Assembly: GCA_009103225.1 (NCBI GenBank)
Contig: RHPI01002503.1
Span: forward strand, 1 to 64,000
DNA from: Chlorokybus atmophyticus
Lineage: Eukaryota > Streptophyta > Chlorokybophyceae > Chlorokybales > Chlorokybaceae
Reading direction: 5' to 3'
Length of the DNA stretch: 64,000 nucleotides
The first letter of the stretch is position 1. Every line of letters begins with the position of its first letter. Positions 10,261 to 23,523 of this stretch are shown here, in pieces. The notes beneath the pieces were generated by a model. It made no database searches. It was not told the origin of the DNA and saw only the letters and a list, made by a program, of their open reading frames with translations. The position numbers and the translations under genes were made by a program.

Positions 10261-12062
10261 ACGAGAGCATACATATATAACACGGCATACACTGCGTGAC
10301 CACATGTGGCTCACTGCCATCTTGCCACCCTTGCCTTGCCTGATGTACCGCTCTCATCCCTGCCCATGTCATTCACGTAATTAGTGCACATAGCTAGTTG
10401 TGCCCTTGCCCTTGCCTTAATTATCTTCTTCGCTGGCTGGTGCTTGTGACTATGGCTTGCTTTTGCTGGGTGTCACTGCTTGTTTGTGGCGTGCACTTTG
10501 CAACTATAACACTTGGAGAGAGTATATACGTCCATCCATTAAGCCCACCACCACGCCCAACCTCTGCTCAGCTATGCTGCAAGTCAAGCCCGCTGCTCCC
10601 TCTGCCAACTCAACCCACGCACTGCTAAGGCTTACATTCACGTAGAGTAGAGTATCAGTATTGTAGGCCAGTGCTGGTGGTAGCGTTGTTGGATACAGTA
10701 TGTAGTGCCGTGGGTGTTTGTTTGTTATGCGCTTAGCATGGAGTGCTAAGATGAATGACTATACACCGTACATAGGGTATACATCATAGTCATTCACATC
10801 TAGACAAACATGCTAGTGCAAAAACATACAACATACGTACGTCTAAACATAATGCAAAAAACGTGTGATGCAAAGAATTGTGAAAACATGTATATCGTGC
10901 AACACATGTCCTTAAATGTGTATGAGCTGTCCAGTGATTCAGATGCATGAGCACACAACACACAACATTCAGGCATGCTAGCCAGCAAAGCAGCAAGGCA
11001 GTGGGCAGACAATTTATGTTAACGTAGGGGCACACTTAGCTAAGTGCTGTAGCTAAGTGCGTGCAATGGCGTGGGCGAGGGCGAGGGGCACAGCAGGGCA
11101 ATCGAGGAGCAAGCAGTAGGCCACACGAGGCGACAGGGTGACTTGCGTTAGGCAGGTGGGCGGAGTGCATAGCATAAAAATAGGACGAGGGAATGGGAGC
11201 GAAATTAGTGCTATATTGTGTATTATAAATAATCGTGCAATATGAATTGAACGCATATTCAAGGGTAAAAACGCTGTATGCACATGGCGCATATCTCCGA
11301 GGAAGCACGTCTTGAATTATGCACATCAATACTTGACACGGATGGTGTGCTTGCAAGGAGGTTGCCGTGTATTTGCTGTACAGAGTCTACTACTTACAAT
11401 TGTTGTTAATATATGCTAGACATGAGTTGCCCACATCTTTCCCTAACTTGTGCATCATGCTCAGAGTTTATTACCTATGTGTTGCTTAACAAAGTAAAAT
11501 CTCTTGTACACATTGTGCACATTGTGCTTGGTGCAAACATAGGCGAACGCGCAGACTCTGTGCAATTGTATACAAAGAGTAACTGCACAGTTTCATCGAG
11601 TTACGCCACAGGCACTGCATTGCGCAGATTTTGAGTCAGTTGCAAGCCCATCAGAGGTGTTTCAACTGCGCAGCGGCACCACACCGGCGCGTGCTTTACC
11701 ATGCACTGCACGGTGCAGCGACCAACCCGCACAGTGCTCACGACAGGTCACCCTGCTCGCATGCACTTCTCCATCATCATCGGGCACAACTGACCTTGAA
11801 GTAATAAACTACAATCACATTTACCTAGTGGCGATGCTGTTCACTAAACTTGATGACAGCAACCCGATCAAGCAACAATACGGTAAGCCTGACCGACAGC
11901 GCATTAACACGAAAAGCTTGACTGAACATTTGACCAAACAAAATAAACAAGAGGTGCTGATGAAGCTGTCAATGTGACAGCATGTTGAGGTGCACGTCGC
12001 AGTCTTCTCCCAGTTTTCCATGCAAACAGATGCTCTCATACCCAACACAAGCACCGCGCAGA

Positions 12063-15000
12063 CTACAATGGAGGTGTAGTCGATCGACGGCCTCGCATCT
12101 TAAATGCGCTGGACTTCTCGTCCGGAGGCGGCAACATGTCGCGGAGGGCGCGCGCCACCGTGCGCGACAGCAACTTCTCTGCCAGGCGAAACGGCACGCG
12201 CACGGCTTGCAGCTTCACTTCATCCGGAAGCTGCACACACCAACGATGAGTATAACAAGTCACACAACAAACCGGTGTGTGGCCAGCACGCCACGCACCT
12301 CGAGTACATCTTGAATATCCTTCGTGTTCAACCCCTGTGCAACATTCACTGCTTCCCTCAGGTAGAATGTCGCCTGCTGAAAGGGCGAGCTGAACTGCAC
12401 AGTGCTGCCATTGGCCATCTGCGGCTGAGCGGTTGTTGTTGTCGATGTGGTCATCGAGTTTCTATATGTTGATGCTGTCATTGTTGTTGGCATTGTTGGT
12501 CTTTCGCTGCGCATTGAGCGCTGGAAGAATGCAACAAACTGTTGTAAGTCTTCCAGGTGCTGTTTGTCCTCTTGGGTGTAGAGGCTTCGCACTCTGGACA
12601 GAGCGGGCGTGGTTTGCGTTGACAGGAAGGAAGGCAAACTCTTGGCAAGGGTGTCGGCGATGCCATCGAGCGCGGCGCGGTTGAGGGCGTCGATGCCCTT
12701 CGTGAGCTCGTCAAGGACGCTCTCAAGGACAAAGTCGCCCTCCTCGCTGAGAGCAAAGCGCAGCGCCGTTGCAAAGCGGCCTCGCTTATCATCTGACGGC
12801 GCCGCGCTCGACATTGAGGGCGTCGTGAACATTGGCCTGTTGGCTTCAGATAGCAGTGAGTCCAGGCGGTCCATACGGAAGCGGCCCCCGTCCGTGTACA
12901 AGATCTCTTTCAGTGTGTCGCGCAGGTCCTGACTTTTGTCCGTCAACAACCTCCGAGCTATCCACGGATACGCCGCGCTGAGAACCTTGTAGTTAGGGTC
13001 CTTGCTCAATGCTATGCCCTCCAGCACAGTTAAGCTTCGGATAATCAACTGCAGAGAATACACACATCAACAATAACCCCCGCGCCACGACCACCACCAC
13101 CAACAACAACCATCACAACCACCACCACCATGAGTACAGCCAACAGCCACACAACAAGCATAATGCATGTAAAGCTTGCTTCGAGGCACTACAAGTGCTT
13201 AATTGCTTCAACTTACTGAGTAGTAGGGAGGTATCCGGAACCGATATCTGAACATGGTGGCCCCGAGATCTCCGGAGAGATCGCTGAAGCTGATGTTGCG
13301 GACTCCTCGTTCCGTGGCCTTTCTGAACACGTCGGTGAGCGCAGGCGCAACCTCATTCAGGTCCACGTCGGCGGGAAGCAGCCCGAGAGTGACAAAGTCC
13401 CGCGCAAGGGCAGCGTACTCCTTATTCACGAGGTGCACCGTAGCCTTCACCAGCGCATTGCGGATGGGCAGGTCCACATCCCCCATCATGCCAAAATCGA
13501 TGTACGCCAGCTGGTCGTCCTTCGTCCTAAGGATGTTGCCCTCATGTGGGTCTGCAGTGCATGCGCATCATCAGCATCCATGGCCTGGCTTGAATAAGCC
13601 TCAAGTCGAGAACCTTTTGACATGGTAGGACAAGGTGTGTTGACGCTACGCGTAATCACAATGCAAATGTCACCTGCATGGTAGAACCCAACGTCCAGCA
13701 GCTGTGACAATGAGCAGTACACGCCGACTTCAACCAGGTGCAAGTCTCTCAGCTTGCTCTCGGGCGTATTGTCTCCCTTGTCCAACCGCTGTCCATCCAC
13801 CCACTGCATGGTAAGGACTCGCGTCGTCGTGTAATCGGTGAACATTAGAGGCACGAACACGTCTGGAAGGTCGCCATAAAGCTCCCTGTTTTTACAGGAC
13901 AAACTAAAATCAGTCTCACAGTAATCGCCAAGACATATAGCCCATCACATTGCCACGCAATAACACCTGACATTGCAAACAACACTGGTAGCACATCATG
14001 TTTGCAAGTTGAATATGAGTGCAATCATCACCTGAATCGGATGCCGTTCTGTGCTTCCTGCTCGTAATCCAACTCTTGGTAGAGAGAAGTGGCCCATTCG
14101 TCCACAATAGCCTGCAGATCGCTGTTGAGCCTTCTCAACTTGGCGGCATAACCGGCCAGGACCCTGATTATGTACACATCCAGCGATATTGCCCGCTGAA
14201 CACCTGGCCGTTGCACCTTTACCGCCACCTTGGTACCCGTTGCACGCAGATAACCGCGGTAAACCTGCCAAGGAACAACAAGTCAAGTCCATCAATGGCA
14301 ACCTGCGGACTGCATGCTTGCCTGCATACATGTACACGCGCGTGCCTGCACATGTGCGCGTAAGCATGCACGGATATGTGCGTGGAAATTGCGAACCCAT
14401 GGCGTGCTGCTTGTGGCCACAAAGGCTGTGGCAGTTTAGCAACGTGTGCTATGAGACAAGACAGCTGCTTTACTGCTTTATACCTGACCCAAAGAGGCTG
14501 CTGCAATAGGCTCAGGGGTAAGCTCTGCAAAAATATCTGAGACTGGAATGCCAAACTCCTCTTTCATCAGAGCCAGAGCATCCCTCGTTGGAAAAGCTGG
14601 CAACCGATCCTGTAGTGACCACATCAATTGAGTGCTGAGTGTATGACTACGGCACGTGTGTGCATTGTGATAAGAGCGAGCACCGCTCACCTGTAACAAA
14701 GTCAGCTCTGCCAGATAGGCAGGCGGGAACACGTCTGGCCTTGACGCCACTGCTTGGCCTATCTTTACATATGCAGGCCCCAGTGCCGTCAACACCTCTC
14801 TCAACCTGCCCGCATTGAGCTTGAAGCGCTGGTCCGCTCCCACACCCCTGAACTCATCCCACCACCTGCATGCGAAACAACACTTGGTATAACACTCCAA
14901 TGTAAGCTACATGCGTGACAAGCAGCTTACTACATTATGCGCACCGGCTCAGGAACCAGCCTCCAAAAGCACCGCCAATCTGCAGCAGCCGGCCGGCAAC

Positions 15001-15775
15001 TGCAAAGGGCCTCGCTTGGTAGTATCGCGCGTTGTCCAACGGGCTGTATGGTCTCCAATCTGTCACCTTTCGCGTCCATCGGACTCTGCAGGGCAATACG
15101 ATCACTACCATCACTCTCGCATGCATGGGATGTGTACTGGAAATAACTCAAGCTTGCATTGGCTCAACACGTGCAGTACAGGTTCTGTAACTGTGCGCAG
15201 GTCCCAATTGAAATGCATAGTGCTTGTCTTCTGACTGCTATCAACCAGTGCATGGCAACATGCAGTTGAGACTTGATAAACAAGCAAAACGCAAGCTACA
15301 CACAGCGAAACGGTGCAAACACCCAGACAGAAGGTCAGAGGACTTGTAGTAATGGTAAGAATGCTTGTCACTATTACCTGGTGCTGTCTATTTGGGTCAG
15401 GACAGTGGCAGTGTCGGTGTCGCCGCGCTCGTTGGCGTCCGTCACTGTGGCGGCGCCGGTAGCCGCAGGTGCTACCGGATCTGCTGTTGCAAATGACGAC
15501 GACGGCAACGACGACGTCCTCAACGAATGCGTCGTTGGCAAGCTAGACGTCCTGGGCACAGTGGACGTCGCAACCACCGGACCTCTCCTCCTCTTCCGCG
15601 CAGCAGCCGAGTGCAGGCTTCTCGCTGGCAGCAGAGGCTTCTCACAAGCAAAGCCATCGCTCTCCCGGGATGACAACGATGACGAGGACGGCGACAGCGA
15701 CGGCGAACTCCGGCAGCACACCGACATGGACACCGGCAGCGCCATGGTTGCCATGACGCAGTGATGACCTACCAT
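12063..15775 (-). CDS. Plastid ABC1-family atypical kinase (ABC1K1/PGR6-like)
   Basis: Nine exons (15775-15378, 15085-14945, 14865-14691, 14609-14484, 14264-14032, 13885-13674, 13551-13217, 13048-12299, 12230-12063) give exactly 846 codons including stop. The first 130 residues are Ser/Ala/Arg-rich, as in a chloroplast transit peptide. The ABC1 core follows: the KxGQ motif (YVKIGQAVASRPD), the Ala-rich loop AAASLGQ (near 275-280), the lysine in VAVKVQRPG, ELDYEQEAQN, the catalytic loop DPHEGN (near 429) and the metal-binding DFG (near 448). The long C-terminal extension with ALSEEGDFVLESVLDEL and KGIDALNR resembles plant ABC1K1, which acts in plastoglobules in prenylquinone handling and the response to high light. 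Kinase activity of this group is atypical, and the exact substrate is not predictable. The gene is divergent from the gene at 16182. Confidence 0.9.
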
Positions 15776-16181
15776 CTACAGCTGAATGCCTTTCATTCTG
15801 TTACCCATGCGCATGCACTTCCACGCACGCTACCGTCTCTACCACCTCCTCCACCTTCACCTTCCCGCCACCGTCGTCGCCAGCGTCGCCACGTGGCGAG
15901 CGAAGCATGCCACTGCAGCAGAGATCAGCGCAGCTGACGTGGGCGCAACAAAGTTTGGGACCAAACATTTAGGGTTTCTTTTGCGAGCTTGTGCTTCTGC
16001 GCACAAGAGCGCACAAGAGTGTTTGACCGGCACATCACGTGAGGCAGATTGCCGCCGTCCCCTGTGTTCGGCGGCAGTGTTGTGGTAGCTAGTGCTGCTG
16101 CTGCTGCTGTCGTGTGGTTGTTGTGTGTGGGTACTGAGTATTGGTGGCTGACTTGGTGTTTGAATTGCTTGGGCTGCCGCC
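15776..16181. promoter_or_regulatory. Shared divergent promoter region
   Basis: The 406 bp between the ABC1K start (minus strand) and the next gene's start (plus strand) contain no exon. This region must hold both promoters and 5' UTRs. No clear TATA box is seen. Confidence 0.5.
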
Positions 16182-17524
16182 ATGGGCGCCAAGAAGGAAG
16201 CGACCGTCACCAAGAGCCCAAGTGTAAGTTGGGCTCTCAAGTCCTGAGACGTTTCTGACCCCATGTGCCAATGCCTCTTTTGCATTCACAAATTCTCAGC
16301 TTCTGCTTCCAAAACAACAAATCCATTCTTTGCTGTCTCTCATCTCCTCAGCACAAGAGCGTGGGCGGCGCTGGGTCCCCCCAGCGCGGTAAGGGTGGAG
16401 CCGGCGCGGGTGGTAAGGGCGACAACGCCGTGGTGGACGACGCCAACTGGCGCCAGCGCATCCGCAGCGAGTACGACTCCGCGGGACGGTGGCAGAAGGA
16501 CTGGGGGTTCCTCGCGCCAACCACGTCCTCGTCGACGACTGAACTCACAGCAACAGCTGCTGATGCGGAATCACAAGTGAGAGACATCAGATGCATATTG
16601 CGCAGAATTGTCTAAGAAGCGAGCAATGTGCAGGAATGCAATGGCTCTGCTGTCACAGCCTTCTTGGTGTTATGCAATGTATCCCTCCTCACTCAGGCGA
16701 GATAGAAGCCGAGAGTGTGTGTGCGCTCGCGCGTTTGTGTGCGTGCGTGCTGGCGTGCACGCACCCACACCCACACGTATTCACACAGAGTGTCTCAACC
16801 ACAACCTGTCTCCCTCTCTTACAGTATTACTCTGACTCACACGCTCACATTCTTACAAGGACACATGCACACGCGCACACCCACACAGCATGCACGTGAG
16901 CGGACAACGTGCACACGCACACTCACGCGCACACTCGTTCGCTCACTCGTTCACTCAGTCGCTCAACAACCACGCATCCACTGCTTCATCCACTCTCTCA
17001 CTCGTCTGCTCGCTTGCTCTCTCCGTTGTGTGCAGTACGTCTCATCTCGGCGGGCAGCCATGTCGAACGACCCCCTGGCGCGCGCTCTGGTGGAGGAGCT
17101 GCGGACGGTCGGAGGCGTGGACGTGGAGGCGCACGAAGAGGAGGTCGACAGCTTCGTTACCACGTACACGCGCCGCCTGCTCAAACGCCCGCCGGGTAGG
17201 CTTGCTGTTAATGTCGCGCGTGCGTGTGTGCATGTGTGCGTGCATATGTGCGCCCGCACACGTCTTTCATGCGTGTGCGTCCATGTATGCACGCACACGC
17301 TTTTCGGGTCCTGTGTGCCTGTGTATGTGCGAGTGTGCGTGCCAGTGCGCTCCATTTGCTGCATATTGTTACTCACTCTCGTGTGTTTGTCTCTGAACGC
17401 TGTTGCCACAACAGGTGTGCCGAAGGAGAGATTTGACAAGCCCGTGCTCAGCTCGCACGAGGTCGGGTGGAGAGCAGGCAAGCCACTGGAGATATTTGGG
17501 CGCTTGTCATGTGCATTGCGGTAG
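16182..17524 (+). CDS. Probable ciliary microtubule inner protein (C20orf85/CIMIP1-like)
   Basis: Exons 16182-16223, 16352-16576, 17036-17195 and 17415-17524 join in frame (178 aa if the TAG at 17522 is the stop). The start MGAKKEATVTKSPS is followed by a Gly/Lys-rich linker, then NWRQRIRSEYDSAGRW and QKDWGFLAP. The last exon has VPKERFDKPVLSSHEVGWR. The animal C20orf85 protein has the same order: a W..RL..E....W...WGFL box, then a short 'PERF..RPV' and 'GWR' block. It is a microtubule inner protein of motile cilia. If correct, this organism builds flagella. The 3' end is unsure: a gtaggt donor at 17521 could lead to a further exon near 17980-18060, where FGIKHMSSHS is encoded after a cag. 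Introns are rich in CA/TG. Assignment is by motif memory, moderate. Confidence 0.5.
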
Positions 17525-18699
17525 GTAGTGTATGGTTAGTCTTGGGTAGTGCTTTACATTCTGCCAGCGAAAGCTGGAGTAGCGCAGCTAAAGCGATATA
17601 CCTTACCCAGTTCCCAACATGTCCTGTACACGTGTTGTGTGTTCATGTGCACGTGCGCGAACCTGTTCACGCGTGCCTGTGTGCCATGGGGTAGGGGCGC
17701 GCATGATAGACACCAGTATGCTGACATGAGACTAGGCTTGGCTAGAGAGCCAGTGATGCTACCAGCCGAATGTGTACATATGTGCATAACAGAGTGCCTG
17801 CTTGCAAGTGACACTGCTGTGTGCAAAAAAGGGAAACTTGCTTGATCTGTCACAGGCTTAAGCATGCTAACAGGATGTCGAAGTGTACAAGCGTAAGGTG
17901 TCATGTTGCAACTACATGAATGCTTGTCCTTATTTTACAATCCATCCTACCCAACGAGCGTCAACTCTTCATTATAGAATATCAGCTGGCAGTGTTCGGA
18001 ATCAAGCACATGTCAAGTCACTCACGCACAACAAAGCTAGAGTTCTCAGGGCAGTCGCGTCACCTGACCTTGCTCTGGAACGCGTGCCATGATGCTGTAG
18101 CTTGCTTCTGTGCACATGTGTGTGACGTTCACACAAGCATACCCTGCAGGCACAGCCTCCTGCGTCATCACTGCATAACTGATCAACTGCTGCTCCCTAC
18201 ATGCATGTCCTGTTGTCCATCATTCATTTCTTATTGTCAACAGTTGGTCACCACCTCCACTGTTGCCAATGCTGGCCTTGAGTTGCATTCGACACCTAGC
18301 TAGCCCTCCAGTGTACATTTAGACTGCTTGCAGCGTGCCTGGCTGGAGTGTGACACTACTGTTGGCATACGCTGCGAAATATAAATGTGTAGAGTAGCAC
18401 AGCAGTTGGGCAATTGCATGCACAAGCTTAAAGTATACAAGCTCAAGACCGCGACATCAGCAGAGCACACATGGGCTCTACATGTAGCAGCATATCCCTT
18501 TTGTACTAAGGGGTATGACATGCGTGTGTGCCGATTGGCAGACTCTCAGCATAAATACAAACAATCAGTTATTAACAGCGACCTGCCAGTTGCACACAGT
18601 GGAAGCTGTCATTCTAGTCCAACACCCGCTAACAGCAGCAAATGTACCTAGCATCAACCGCAAAACCACAAGTTGATTCAATTACACCAAGAGCAGGGC
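17525..18699. other. Intergenic region between convergent genes
   Basis: No independent gene is recognised. It may contain a last exon of the preceding gene near 17980-18060 and the 3' UTRs of both neighbours. Confidence 0.4.
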
Positions 18700-21026
18700 T
18701 CAAAGGGAAAGGCTCTTGATGGCGCATTTCGCAGCGAGAGAAGCTCGGCTTTCTTCGAGATGCGCCATCCCGAGGTTGAGCCGCTCCACTGTGTCGAGCT
18801 TCTCCATTGCAAGGAGGCGGCGCTGCAGCAGCTTGTGCGACTCTGCTGGCGACGCCCCTGCCATCCAGTGACAGTAAGTTAGCCCATAGACTCCTGCAAT
18901 TGTTCTTTGCTTGATCAATGTACACAACAGCCAATTCTGCTAACTGGTTGTACACCTAATGCATGTTGCATGGGATCGCATCCAAGCTGGCAGTCGGCAT
19001 CCATTGACAGCAGTTTCTCACCAGGAACAGCCTGCAGCACTGCAAAAGACAATCTCTGAGCCCGGAGCAGCTGCGCAGCCGTGCTCTCGGCATCCATGCC
19101 CTTGAGCGCTTCTTCAGCCCAGCGCAAACACTTGTCTAGATCAAGCTCCTTCTCTTTTCCATCCTGCAAACAATCAATACGTGTAAAATTGCATCATTTA
19201 TGTTCTGGCTGCTCATTTGCCTGGTCACTGCTTCGTACCTGCAGTTTATGCGACAGCTCTTGCACGTCCGGCACCAACTTTTCAAGCACACGTGACAGCG
19301 TCACAATGGACTCTGCGTCTGCTGGTACAACGTCTTCTATTTCCTCCACTACCCCTCTAAGATACGGCTGCATCTGTGGCCAACATTGGTGTTTGTGTTG
19401 GTGTTTGTGTGGTGTGCATGACAAACACAAGCAAAGCCACTACCGTCAAACTCTCAAGCATACTCATTAAGAACAAAAACACACACACAGACTTGCGTGT
19501 ATGCGTGTGCAGTACATTACACCTAGCAAAGCTATTGATGCTACCAGTTACCTCCTTGAACGAGTTCAGCTTTATGCGCCCAATGCCTTGAATCTGCACC
19601 ATGGCGCCAACAGAAACCTTCACAACCTGCGCGCTGGTCATCAATAATTCATTCATGCGTGCAACAGCGCGGCTAGGAGGAACATACAACAAACATACTC
19701 AACCCACCCACCTTGGTAATGACCGACAGACAATTGTGCACCGCCACATACGACCCGCCTCCCCCTTCCGACTCTGTAGCCATTGGTTCAACAACTACGT
19801 GTGCAAACTGCCGATCCGGCTGAGCCAACACCTGTATGTGCACAGCAAACGAAATATCTCTTTATGTACTCCACAATGCTCTGCCCTTGTAATAGAACCA
19901 GATGCACACACATCGGTTCGCTTGTGACGCGCATACCTCATCCAGAAATGCAAGATAACGCGCTTCATACAGATGCAGAGTCTTCTGCATTCCTGGCAGA
20001 AACACCTGCGAACGCAAAACCTTGCACTTGATTGCAGAGAAATAATAGCCATGTGGCCATCAGCAAGTTGATGCTTACAGCGTCAGTAGCTGCATACTAC
20101 TACAGATGCTGCACTTACCAGGTTAACTCTAAACTAAATTGCATGTGTGACTAACCAGCATATGTCCAATCAAAAAGAAATGCAGCTGCCTTCCCGCCAA
20201 CAAGATTACCTCATTTGGAGGGAACGGCAAACACGGAAGCTCCCTGGTACCTGTGTGAAATTGTGTCAGCAATTGTGGTCAGTGGACGCGCGGTACCGTC
20301 CCTCGCAGCATGCATGGGACAAACTGCACTCTATATGCTCTATGTGCATCACGGAGATATGAATGTCGATTGTGTTGCCGAACTATAGACCGGCAATACA
20401 ACATGCCAGCAGGCCAATGGGACTGGTATGTATGTTGACCAAAACAGTCAAGTAATAGAACTGTGGACTGCATGTTTTGCAACAATTGCAACAATCGCAA
20501 CAATTCCTGGATAGCTTTGACACCAGCACACCAACCCATGAACCCTACAATACACGCAAGACCTACATGGGAATGCATCTGGAGTACAACAGTAGCAAAC
20601 AGACATAGCAAATTGAAGCAACGACTTACAACGTAAGAAGAAGCAATACTTAAACACATAGGGACGCAGCAAGTAATAGAATTGAAAAAATAGCTGGGCA
20701 ATGCAGCAGGCAATGAAGTTGCCTTCACACAACAGCGAACCTGACACAGTCCCGCTGCCTGCCGCAGCCACAGGCCTTCTCCTCCTCCTCCTTCCCGGCC
20801 TCCTGCCAGACCATAGAGGCAGCAGCTCTGCCTGCCACAACGACGCTGATGATGGTGACGGCAAGCTGCTACTACTCCTGCTTGGGTTGTGGAGTGCACG
20901 AGCACTGCCGCTTGATGGTGGTCGTCTCCTACCTGCAGCAGCTGCACGAGAACATGCAGCAGGCGGAGGCAGCGTCAGGCATGACGGCGACGCCATCGCA
21001 CACATCGCCGCCCACGCCGCCGCCAT
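18700..21026 (-). CDS. LON substrate-binding-domain protein, probably plastid-targeted
   Basis: Eight exons (21026-20741, 20250-20210, 20005-19937, 19831-19704, 19672-19552, 19373-19239, 19163-19022, 18857-18700) give 360 codons including stop. The first 90 residues are rich in Ala, Ser, Arg and Pro (MAAAWAAMCAMASPS start), as in a plastid transit peptide. Then ELPCLPFPPNEVFLPGMQ and HLYEARYLAFLDE match the start of the LON N-terminal domain (LP.FPL..V.FPG...PLH.FE.RY). QIQGIGRIKLNSFKE and MQPYLRGVVEEIED continue it. The C-terminus (LRWAEEALKG, LLQRRLLAMEKLD) is helical, like Lon N-terminal domains. No ATPase or protease part follows, so this is a stand-alone LON-domain protein, as found in plants and cyanobacteria. 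A role in binding unfolded protein is likely but unproven. Confidence 0.8.
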
Positions 21027-21471
21027 CTTCACCTAAGTAACCCCGACGCAGTGTTCAGTGCAGCAGCCCCAGCGGCGGCGGCGGTGTAGGCGGCGGTGGT
21101 ATGGAGGTGGAGCTGCAAGTGGACATGTTTACACTCTCTGCCTGAGCCGGTACAGGAAAGCAGCATGCTGAGACTATGCACAATCAACCCACTGGAATTG
21201 TCGCCTTGCACTGATGGGCAGCCGCTGAAACGGCTTTGATTGAAACATGGGTTATTTGCACAGCTCGTTTGCACCCGAACCCTAGCATGGCTCAAGCACG
21301 TGCACATGCGCATGGTCCTCAACGTTGGCAGTATGCGTACAGTTCATGCGTTGATTGTACTAGAAGATTAACGTGTGGAGCACTTTTGTCATTGCTTTTT
21401 GCCCGGTTCTGTGAAATACGTGTTGCTCTTCCAGCACGACGAGTTACTTTGCAGGCGAAGTTTACATCAAC
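21027..21471. promoter_or_regulatory. Shared divergent promoter region
   Basis: The 445 bp between two divergent start codons (LON-domain protein, minus; flavoprotein, plus) hold a GGCGGCGG run near 21070-21100. No exon is seen. Confidence 0.5.
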
Positions 21472-23523
21472 ATGGAGGCATTCGCTTGCGTATTGTCGGC
21501 CAGTGTTACACTGGAACGTTTGCAAAGGCCCAAACTGACACTCAGACGAGGCACGCACACAAACCGGCTGCTCATTCAGCGAAGCAGCAACCATAGCTGT
21601 CATTCAAGTGGCGAAGCATTGCGCGCAAGGTGTTACACTGGCGACACTCCACCACTGCTGGTTGTCATCGGCGGTGGCGCCGCCGGTGTTTTCGGTGCCC
21701 TGCGCGCGAAGGAGCTCTGCCCCGCACTGGACGTAACTGTTCTCGAGAAGGGTGCACCACTCAGCAAGGTGCTGATTGCGCTGCTATTGTAGCGGTTGGC
21801 GTTTTGCATTCTGCGTTAACAGCTGTGCTTTTTTACTCACCAGGTGAAGGTGTCTGGCGGCGGCAGATGTAATGTTACAACCGGCCTGCCTCTTTCGGTG
21901 CTAGAGCTTGCGGGAAAGTACCCAAGGTATGTGTGCGAGCACACGCAGTGTGCATGTGCGCACATGCGTGCATGTAAGTAATAATGCCGCGTGTGCGCGG
22001 TCTTGTGCATGCGTGTACGTGTGCAAGCGCCCGCACATGCGTGTTGGTTGTGCTCACTTGCAGTCTGTGGCAGAGGGCACAAGGAGCTGCGTGGGAAGTT
22101 CTTCAGGACATACGGGCCTGCAGACACCGCCGAGTGGTTTGTCAAGAGAGGAGTGCAACTGAAGACGGAAGTGGACGGCCGCATGTTTCCCATCACCGAC
22201 TCTTCATCCACCATCATCGACTGCTTGCTATGCGAGGCACAGCGGCTGAATGTGCGCCTGCAGACGGGCACATCCGTGGGTAACATCTGACTTCAACTCT
22301 GACTCACCTTTATGAGTCACGCATGCTTACGGACAACACTGAGAAAAGTTTGATTACTTATACTGATTGTATTGCTTGCAGGTTCAGTCACCAAAACAGC
22401 CCCCGGCTTTGGAGTGTCCATTACGTCCAAGTCCCGCAATGCTGAGCCCCTGGCAGCCAACTATGTGTTGCTGGCATCAGGGAGTGCAGTGTCGGGCCAC
22501 CGCATGGCCGAGTTGCTGGGGCACACCATCGTGCCGCCGTGCCCCAGCCTGTTCACCTTCTGCATAAATGACCCCAAGCTGACCGCACTCGCGGGTACAA
22601 GCTTTCCGCACGTTACCGCGAGGCTGCAAGTGGCAGGGAAGAAGGCGCAACAGCAGGCGAGTGTCTAACCATCCATGACATTGCACGTTTTGCTCGCTCA
22701 GCTTGCTTTGAAACCCAACAACAAACATCCAACATGTTGCATCTGCTGCAGGAAGGCCCGCTGCTCATCAGTCACTGGGGCTTAACCGGCCCTTGCATCC
22801 TGAAGCTCTCCGCATGGGCCGCGCGGGAGTTGCACGACAGCATGTACAAAGCAGAGCTTCAGGTTGACTTTGTGCCGATTTTGACTTCAATGGAGATCAG
22901 TTCCATGCTATTCAACACAATGCGCTCGGCGCAAGGATGCGCGGGGAGCTTCTGTCCTTCAAAGCTAGCGCTCACGCGCCGCTTCTGGTGTTATGTTCTT
23001 GAGTCTGAAGGCATCGACCCGACCAAAACATGGCGATCGATGCCGGAGAAGGTGCTAAAACGAGTCGCGGAGAAGTTGAAGCGCTTCCCTTTTGCTGTTA
23101 CTGGGAAAGGGGTGTTTAAAGATGAGTTTGTGACAGCTGGAGGAGTGACGCTAAAGGTGAGCAGACCCAACATGTGTTATTTTCGTACTGGTTGGCATAT
23201 CAGGTGTCTGCTGCGTTTGGTTGATCACACGGTTATTTCAATCAATGAAGGAGGTAAACATGAACACCATGGAGAGCACTATTGTGCCAGGGCTGTATTT
23301 CGCGGGTGAGGTGGTCAACATTGATGGCATTACAGGTGGCTTCAACTTTCAGGTAATGCGGTGGTGTGTCTGTGTAAGAGCGTGTCATGGTTGTTGCCTC
23401 CATTGCGAGTGTAGCTCATGCGCGGGCCTCGTGCAGAACGCTTGGACTGGCGGCCACATCGCAGGCACAGCCATTGCAACGCACACCATGGAGCAACTGC
23501 AGTTGTCCTTGGCACATGGTTGA
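21472..23523 (+). CDS. HI0933/BaiN-family NAD(P)/FAD-dependent oxidoreductase
   Basis: Seven exons (21472-21768, 21844-21926, 22074-22279, 22382-22656, 22752-23156, 23251-23352, 23437-23523) give 484 aa plus stop. A 55-residue basic, Ser/Thr-rich leader suggests plastid or mitochondrial import. The FAD Rossmann motif is [13 protein letters not shown] (residues 64-76), followed by [12 protein letters not shown], typical of this family. [19 protein letters not shown] and [13 protein letters not shown] follow, then the [12 protein letters not shown] block. The C-terminus has [24 protein letters not shown] and ITGGFNFQ, ending [10 protein letters not shown]. All are diagnostic for the YhiN/HI0933 flavoproteins, which are common in bacteria and cyanobacteria and of poorly known function. 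Intron 4 appears to use a GC-AG border (CAG|gcgagt at 22657), because no GT donor keeps the frame. Confidence 0.9.

Larger units (their letters stand above)
8231..12062. other. Gene-poor 3.8-kb intergenic region
   Basis: No exon with recognisable protein is seen on either strand. Contents include a degenerate CGGCC-rich repeat area at about 8455-8660 (repeated caactttcggcc), a triple GGCTCAGGCA repeat near 8713-8735, an AT microsatellite at 9194-9220, and a G homopolymer at 10149-10260. All reading frames in it are short and low-complexity. Confidence 0.6.

Noticed and set aside
10038-10372. Poly-glycine and poly-proline proteins
   Set aside because: Products of the guanine homopolymer only.
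15857-16285. Minus-strand 142-codon frame opposite the ciliary gene start
   Set aside because: It lies over the divergent promoter and antisense to a supported exon. The composition is Gln/Thr/Ser-rich and no motif is seen.
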